From contig JAZNOL010000086.1 of NCBI GenBank assembly GCA_045580815.1, positions 1 through 26,910 on the forward strand: a stretch of 26,910 nucleotides of DNA. Reading direction: 5' to 3'. The position numbers and the translations under genes were made by a program. Source of the DNA: JAZNOL01 sp045580815. GTDB lineage: Bacteria; Bacillota; Clostridia; RUG12999. Under the pieces are notes generated by a model that saw only the letters and a list, made by a program, of their open reading frames with translations, did not search any database and was not told the DNA's origin. Of this stretch, positions 22,885 through 26,910 are shown in pieces. Position 1 is the first letter of the stretch. Every line of letters begins with the position of its first letter.

Positions 22885-23907
22885 CTAAATATTTGTAAGC
22901 TCATCCAAAAAATATGCACGTGATGATGCTTTTTTGCCGTATTTGTCAATAATTTCAATACGGACAAACATATCATTTTCTTTAAATTCATACTCACCGA
23001 AATTAAGATTTTCATTTTCTACAGCTGTTATTGTTTTTCCACCTATTATTGCGGTATGAAATTTAATCTGCTGTGCTTTCTTACACTCCACAAAAATTTT
23101 GCCGTCCTGTGCATAAATGCTGTTTATCTCCGGTCCTGTTGACGCGTAAAAATCACCGTTTTCAAGAGAATCAAAAATTTTGCCGTATTCAAGTTTTTCA
23201 GCATCAATCATAATAAATCCGCCAAAAGAATCGTTGTATTGTCCGGCTTCCCGGTTATGATTGTCATCGGAGCAAATAGGATAAATCTTTCTGCCCTGTT
23301 TGCAAAGTATGTCATACCCCTGAACATTCCATTCATCTCCCGCACAGCACGATGAAGCCATACAGCCGTTGTTATAAATCTCCATAGCAAACTGTCCGTT
23401 GTAGTTTATATAATCCATAATAGTTTCGGCAGACCAGTCGGGATGGTTATGACAAACTATAAAGCCGTTTTCATTCCCTTCTCTTATAATCCGGTTTATA
23501 TCTTCAACGCAGTGGGTTAATCTGACTTCTTCACCGATATATTTTATCTTGTCTTTATACGCAGCTCTGTTTCCGAAAAGAAGGCTGCTGTTAAAGCATA
23601 CCTGAACCGTGTTGTGAGGATCACGGGCATAAAGATTGAGGTGGCATTGCTTCTTTTCCTGCCACGGTCTGTCTCCCGGCTCGCTAACCGCCATTTCGTA
23701 AGATGTTATTGCCATAAACTCCTCATCGTTCAAGTAAGAATGGTCAAGTAACACCTCATGATCGGTGTAGGCAACTATTGAATACCCCTTTGCTTTATAC
23801 GCCTCTTTAATCTCCTCAGGCGAAAGGTTGCCGTCTGATATTGTTGTGTGACAGTGCATATTTGCCTTGAAAAATCTTTGATTTTTACCAAGTAAAATTT
23901 TTTTCAC
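22885..23907 (-). CDS. PHP-domain metal-dependent phosphoesterase
   Basis: A 340-residue protein with the four PHP motifs that hold the metal centre: MHCHTTISDG (about 17-26), AYTDHE (about 46-51), IVCHNHPDW (about 149-157) and PICSDDNHN (about 211-219). The C-terminal 80 residues form a beta-rich extension with no known motif. PHP proteins of this type hydrolyse phosphate esters such as histidinol phosphate or 3',5'-nucleotides; the substrate here is not known. The start is a GTG (23907) preceded by GGGGTGA at 5 nt. It lies 14 nt after ymdB and is probably cotranscribed. No terminator is evident after its stop, 30 nt before the rpmH promoter. Confidence 0.87.
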   Translation of the reverse strand: MKKILLGKNQRFFKANMHCHTTISDGNLSPEEIKEAYKAKGYSIVAYTDHEVLLDHSYLNDEEFMAITSYEMAVSEPGDRPWQEKKQCHLNLYARDPHNTVQVCFNSSLLFGNRAAYKDKIKYIGEEVRLTHCVEDINRIIREGNENGFIVCHNHPDWSAETIMDYINYNGQFAMEIYNNGCMASSCCAGDEWNVQGYDILCKQGRKIYPICSDDNHNREAGQYNDSFGGFIMIDAEKLEYGKIFDSLENGDFYASTGPEINSIYAQDGKIFVECKKAQQIKFHTAIIGGKTITAVENENLNFGEYEFKENDMFVRIEIIDKYGKKASSRAYFLDELTNI

Positions 23908-23921
23908 AAAATCACCCCATA

Positions 23922-24689
23922 TTATTTTATAAAAATTCTTTTTATCTCTGTTGCTTTGCCTGTTTCTTCGTCCACGGAAACAACTATACCGTTAATGCTG
24001 CACATTCCGTCGGCGTTTTCGTATTTTTCGTGCATCATGGTTAAAAACCGTTTTATTGCAATTTCCTTTTTAACTCCCAGAACCGAGTTATGAGGACCTG
24101 TCATTCCGATGTCGGTAATGTATGCTGTGTGGTTTTTCAAAATCTCCTCATCAGCGGTCTGCACATGGGTGTGTGTACCGAAAACACAGGTTGCACGGCC
24201 TGCAAGATACCAGCCGAGCGCCTTTTTCTCGCTTGTGGCTTCGGCGTGAAAATCCACAAAAACAATTTTTGCATCAATTTGCGACAAAATCTCGTCTGCC
24301 GCCTCAAAAGGACAGTCACAGGGATTCATAAATACTCTTCCCACAAGATTTATAACGGCAATATCATGACCGTTGCAGTTTTTGATAATATATCCTGTTC
24401 CCGGAGTTTTTTTCGGCATATTAAGCGGACGGACAATAGGATATTTTGATGCAAAAAGCATACCCACCTCACGTTTTGAAAAAGCGTGGTTGCCCAAAGT
24501 TATAACATCAACGCCGTTTTCAAGCAGATAATCTGCACGGTTTTTGTTGATTCCGTTGCCTGTTGTGGCATTTTCGCCGTTTGCTATAACAAAATCAATA
24601 TTGTAATCCTGTTTTATATATTTAAGCTCGCTGACAAGAGCTTCCGCTCCGTTTCTGCCGACAATGTCTCCTATACAAAGAATATTCAT
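23922..24689 (-). CDS. ymdB: YmdB-family metallophosphoesterase (2',3'-cAMP phosphodiesterase-like)
   Basis: A 255-residue calcineurin-like hydrolase of the TIGR00282/YmdB family. The metal-site residues are visible: GDIVGRNG with Asp8, NGENATTGNG with Glu39-Asn40, LGNHAF with Asn67-His68, DFHAEATSEK (His148) and GTHTHVQTAD (His173, His175). Bacillus YmdB hydrolyses 2',3'-cyclic nucleotides and influences RNase Y-dependent RNA levels, biofilm and motility. Adjacent rny fits that link. The frame is open 19 codons further (24746), but AGGAGA lies just before the ATG at 24689 and that protein begins as the family does. The upstream frame falls in a terminator-like hairpin. Confidence 0.95.
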   Translation of the reverse strand: MNILCIGDIVGRNGAEALVSELKYIKQDYNIDFVIANGENATTGNGINKNRADYLLENGVDVITLGNHAFSKREVGMLFASKYPIVRPLNMPKKTPGTGYIIKNCNGHDIAVINLVGRVFMNPCDCPFEAADEILSQIDAKIVFVDFHAEATSEKKALGWYLAGRATCVFGTHTHVQTADEEILKNHTAYITDIGMTGPHNSVLGVKKEIAIKRFLTMMHEKYENADGMCSINGIVVSVDEETGKATEIKRIFIK

Positions 24690-24715
24690 GTTTATTTCTC
24701 CTGAAAATATAGAAT

Positions 24716-24895
24716 AAAAAACAGAGATACACTCATGAGGGTACATCAGAATAAAGAAATTTTCTGCGGTTTGCGGAGCCGCAAAAGCATTCCCATCCTC
24801 ACATTCGTATATCTCTGCACTACCGGGACAGCGTCCCGGTGAGATTATATAAATTTACATAATCCCCGAAGTATGCGGAGCCGCCTGCTCCGGAA
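24716..24895 (-). promoter_or_regulatory. Structured rny-ymdB spacer ending in a terminator hairpin
   Basis: On the minus strand, from the rny stop, stems form in series: CGGAGC/GCTCCG (24892-24876), GATTAT/ATAATC (near 24864-24843) and a perfect 8-bp ACCGGGAC/GTCCCGGT with a 3-nt loop (24840-24822). A long imperfect stem then pairs 24817-24797 with 24741-24722, with a TTTGCGG/CCGCAAA hairpin inside its loop. Six T follow (24721-24716), 26 nt before the ymdB ATG. It ends rny transcripts, or attenuates ymdB; no promoter for ymdB is seen after it. Confidence 0.7.
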
Positions 24896-26440
24896 TTATT
24901 TTGCGTACTCGGTTGCTCTGACCTCTCGTATCACATTGACCTTAATCTGGCCCGGATATTCAAGCTCGTTTTCAATCTTTTTAACGATGTCTTTTGCAAC
25001 AACAATCATTGACTGATCGTTTACGCTTTCGGGTTTAACCATTATGCGGATTTCACGACCCGCCTGAATGGCAAAGGATTTATCAACGCCCTCAAAGCTG
25101 TTGGCAATGCCTTCAAGCTGTTCAAGACGTTTGATGTAGTTTTCAATATTTTCACGTCTTGCGCCGGGACGTGCTGCTGAAATTGCATCTGCCGCCTGAA
25201 CGATGCAAGCAATAATCGTATTTGCTTCAACATCTCCGTGATGCGCCATAATAGCATGAATAATTTCAGGTGATTCCTTATATTTTCTTGCAGCGTTTGC
25301 ACCGATTTCAACGTGAGAACCGTCAACCTCATGGTCAATAGCCTTACCGATATCGTGGAGCAAGCCTGCACGGTTTGCCATGTTAACATCTGCGTTAAGC
25401 TCTGCTGCCATTATGCCGGCAAGGTGAGCAACCTCGATGCTGTGCATAAGCACATTCTGACCGTAGCTTGTTCTGTATTTAAGCTTACCGAGAAGTCTGA
25501 TAAGCTCAGGATGCAGACCGTGAACGCCTGTTTCAAATGTGGCACGTTCACCCTCCTGCTTAATTGTGTTTTCAACATCACGGCGTGCTTTTTCAACAGT
25601 TTCTTCAATGCGTGCCGGATGGATACGTCCGTCGTGAATGAGTTTTTCAAGTGAAAGACGTGCGATTTCACGGCGTACCGGGTCAAAGCCTGAAAGAATA
25701 ACCGCTTCGGGAGTATCGTCAATAATAAGGTCAATACCCGTAAGAGTTTCAAGAGTACGGATGTTTCTGCCCTCACGGCCGATAATACGACCTTTCATTT
25801 CATCACTGGGCAGTGCAACAACCGAAACTGTAACCTCTGCCGCATGGTCAGCCGCACAACGCTGGATAGCCGTGCCGACAATTTCACGGGCTTTGCTTTC
25901 AGCTTCTTCTTTAGCTTTGTCTTCAATTTCTTTAACCATAATTGCCGCCTCGTGACGGGTCTGGCTCTCGATGGTTGTAAGCAGATATTCTTTTGCCTCG
26001 TCTTTTGTAAGACCTGAAATCTGCTCAAGTGCTTCAACCTGTTTCTGCTGGATGGCAATTACATCCTCCTGCATAGCATCAAGTTCTTTACTTTTTTTGT
26101 TAAGCTGTTCTTCCTTTTTCTCGTAGGATGCAGTTTTCTTATCAAGAGCTTCTTCTTTTTGAGAAATTCTGCGTTCCTGACGGGCAATTTCATTTCTGCG
26201 TTCTTTGATTTCTTTTTCAAGGTCAGAGCGTTCTTTATGTATCTCTTCTCTTGCTTCAATAACTTTTTCTTTCTTCTTTGCAGCCGCCTCTTTTTCTGCG
26301 TTTTGCAAGATATTTTTAGCCTCCTGCTCTGCTGAGCCTATGAGCTTTTCAGCAGTGCCTTTGCGAATTAAAATACCTATTACAATGCCGACAGCAAGAC
26401 CGATTGCTGCTGCAAGAATACTGATCAGGATTGGATTCAA
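24896..26440 (-). CDS. rny: Ribonuclease Y
   Basis: A membrane-anchored endoribonuclease that starts decay of many mRNAs in Firmicutes. From the chosen start it has 514 residues, the usual length. It has an N-terminal membrane helix (about 3-25), a long charged coiled coil (about 30-140), a KH domain with GRIIGREGRNIRTLE (217-231) and ITLSG-type strands, and an HD domain with LLHDIGKAIDHE (His362-Asp363), IMAHHGD and AADAISAARPGARRE. The start is a TTG at 26440, 6 nt after AAAGGAGG. An in-frame ATG at 26482 would put that ribosome site inside the gene and add 14 residues that are not family-like. It has its own strong promoter and a long leader. Confidence 0.96.
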   Translation of the reverse strand: MNPILISILAAAIGLAVGIVIGILIRKGTAEKLIGSAEQEAKNILQNAEKEAAAKKKEKVIEAREEIHKERSDLEKEIKERRNEIARQERRISQKEEALDKKTASYEKKEEQLNKKSKELDAMQEDVIAIQQKQVEALEQISGLTKDEAKEYLLTTIESQTRHEAAIMVKEIEDKAKEEAESKAREIVGTAIQRCAADHAAEVTVSVVALPSDEMKGRIIGREGRNIRTLETLTGIDLIIDDTPEAVILSGFDPVRREIARLSLEKLIHDGRIHPARIEETVEKARRDVENTIKQEGERATFETGVHGLHPELIRLLGKLKYRTSYGQNVLMHSIEVAHLAGIMAAELNADVNMANRAGLLHDIGKAIDHEVDGSHVEIGANAARKYKESPEIIHAIMAHHGDVEANTIIACIVQAADAISAARPGARRENIENYIKRLEQLEGIANSFEGVDKSFAIQAGREIRIMVKPESVNDQSMIVVAKDIVKKIENELEYPGQIKVNVIREVRATEYAK

Positions 26441-26904
26441 ACCTGTACCTCCTTTAAATTTTTTGCTGATATATGAGTGCACCGCAAAAAACCGTTTCCA
26501 CTTCCGGAAAATATGCCGGAAAGAAAGTTCAGGCGAAAACCCTATTAATATTCAATTTTCTAAAGTTTAAATTTTTTAATTTGTAAAATATATTAAAATT
26601 TATATAAATAAAAAATAAAAAATATTAAAGCGGATTTTTCGCCGCAAGGTTAATGCAGTAAACAATTAAATGTTTTTCACAACATTATCTGTTATATTAT
26701 ACACTATTTTAGTCCATATGTCAAGAACTAAATCAAAAAATCTTAATATTGTTTTTAAATTGTAATGTTACAAAACTGTGAACAAATTGTAAAGGTTTTC
26801 ATAAACGACAATATTTTCCTTGACATTTTTATAAATATATTGTATAATAGGTAACTGTGTGCGAAAGAAATAATGCACAAAAAAGGAGGATGTGAGTTCT
26901 TTCT
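26441..26904. other. AT-rich divergent region upstream of rny
   Basis: This stretch holds the rny leader (about 250 nt), the rny promoter and a right-facing promoter. In the leader a TTCCGG/CCGGAA hairpin (26502-26521) and a weak GCGG/CCGC hairpin near 26630-26645 are visible, but no known riboswitch. No DnaA-box cluster or credible protein-coding frame was found. Confidence 0.6.
26696..26724 (-). promoter_or_regulatory. Promoter of rny
   Basis: On the minus strand TTGACA (26724-26719), 17 bp and TATAAT (26701-26696) are perfect consensus. It implies a leader of about 250 nt before the TTG start of rny. Confidence 0.85.
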
Positions 26905-26910
26905 ATGAAT
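26820..26910 (+). promoter_or_regulatory. Consensus promoter and ribosome site of a gene starting at the right edge
   Basis: TTGACA (26820-26825), 17 bp and TATAAT (26843-26848) are perfect consensus, followed by AAAAGGAGG (26881-26889). The start of the gene is either GTG at 26892 (2 nt from the Shine-Dalgarno) or ATG at 26905 (15 nt away), in different frames; neither spacing is ideal. The first ATG (26890) meets a stop at once. Too little sequence remains to name the product. Confidence 0.75.

Noticed and set aside
24690..24746. 19-residue upstream extension of YmdB
   Set aside because: It runs through the terminator-like hairpin and T tract; a Shine-Dalgarno lies just before the ATG at 24689, where the family start begins.
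1..26910. CRISPR array, tRNA, rRNA or IS element
   Set aside because: No regular direct-repeat array, cloverleaf or transposase frame was found on either strand by reading; the only phased repeats are the short MraZ boxes.

Overview
The window is an AT-rich stretch of a Gram-positive (Firmicutes) chromosome. The gene content and the diverged protein sequences fit an anaerobic Clostridia lineage: a dcw cluster with mraZ, rsmH, ftsL, a PASTA-type PBP, DUF881 and Sbp; RNase Y next to YmdB; a two-domain Jag; and an L34-RnpA-YidD-YidC-Jag operon. No species can be named from the sequence alone. Almost everything is core cell-wall, division, translation and RNA-processing machinery. I found no CRISPR array, prophage, IS element, rRNA or tRNA gene.

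Layout. (1) 1-1128 (-): a glycosyltransferase cut by the left edge, with its own consensus promoter. (2) 1285-14860 (-): a division and cell-wall cluster read from mraZ to ftsZ: mraZ, rsmH, ftsL, PBP, murE, mraY, ftsW, murG, murA, ftsQ, DUF881, sbp, ftsZ. murD, murF, murC, murB and ftsA, common members of this cluster, are absent. The mraZ leader carries six GTGG-type boxes at 10-11 bp spacing (an MraZ operator). ftsZ has an extra promoter and is closed by a strong terminator. (3) 15228-16610 (+): divergent DUF421 (YetF-like), DUF4363 and YaaL-like genes. (4) 16700-17892 (-): two membrane proteins and a small hendecad-repeat protein, divergent from a TetR-type regulator (18030-18545, +). A palindrome lies in the shared promoter region. 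(5) 18726-20186 (-): gltX, preceded by an unusual run of three adjacent inverted repeats. (6) 20413-22769 (-): rpmH-rnpA-yidD-yidC-jag, with a consensus promoter and an internal terminator-like hairpin after rpmH. (7) 22885-26440 (-): rny, ymdB and a PHP-domain phosphoesterase, with a highly structured 206-nt rny-ymdB spacer that ends in a terminator-like hairpin. (8) 26441-26910: an AT-rich divergent promoter region. A perfect consensus promoter faces right, toward a gene that begins at the edge.

How it works together. Region 2 makes UDP-MurNAc intermediates (MurA, MurE), moves them to lipid (MraY, MurG), and polymerises and crosslinks them at the septum (FtsW, PBP, FtsL, FtsQ, FtsZ). MraZ probably autoregulates it. 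Regions 6 and 7 supply tRNA 5'-end maturation (RnpA), membrane insertion (YidC, YidD), an RNA-binding protein tied to cell-wall control (Jag/KhpB), and mRNA decay (RNase Y). The part most likely to hide something new is non-coding: the MraZ box array with a distal pair, the palindromic block at gltX, and the structured leader of ymdB. No previously undescribed protein system is evident; the hendecad/membrane-protein/TetR locus is the least characterised protein module.
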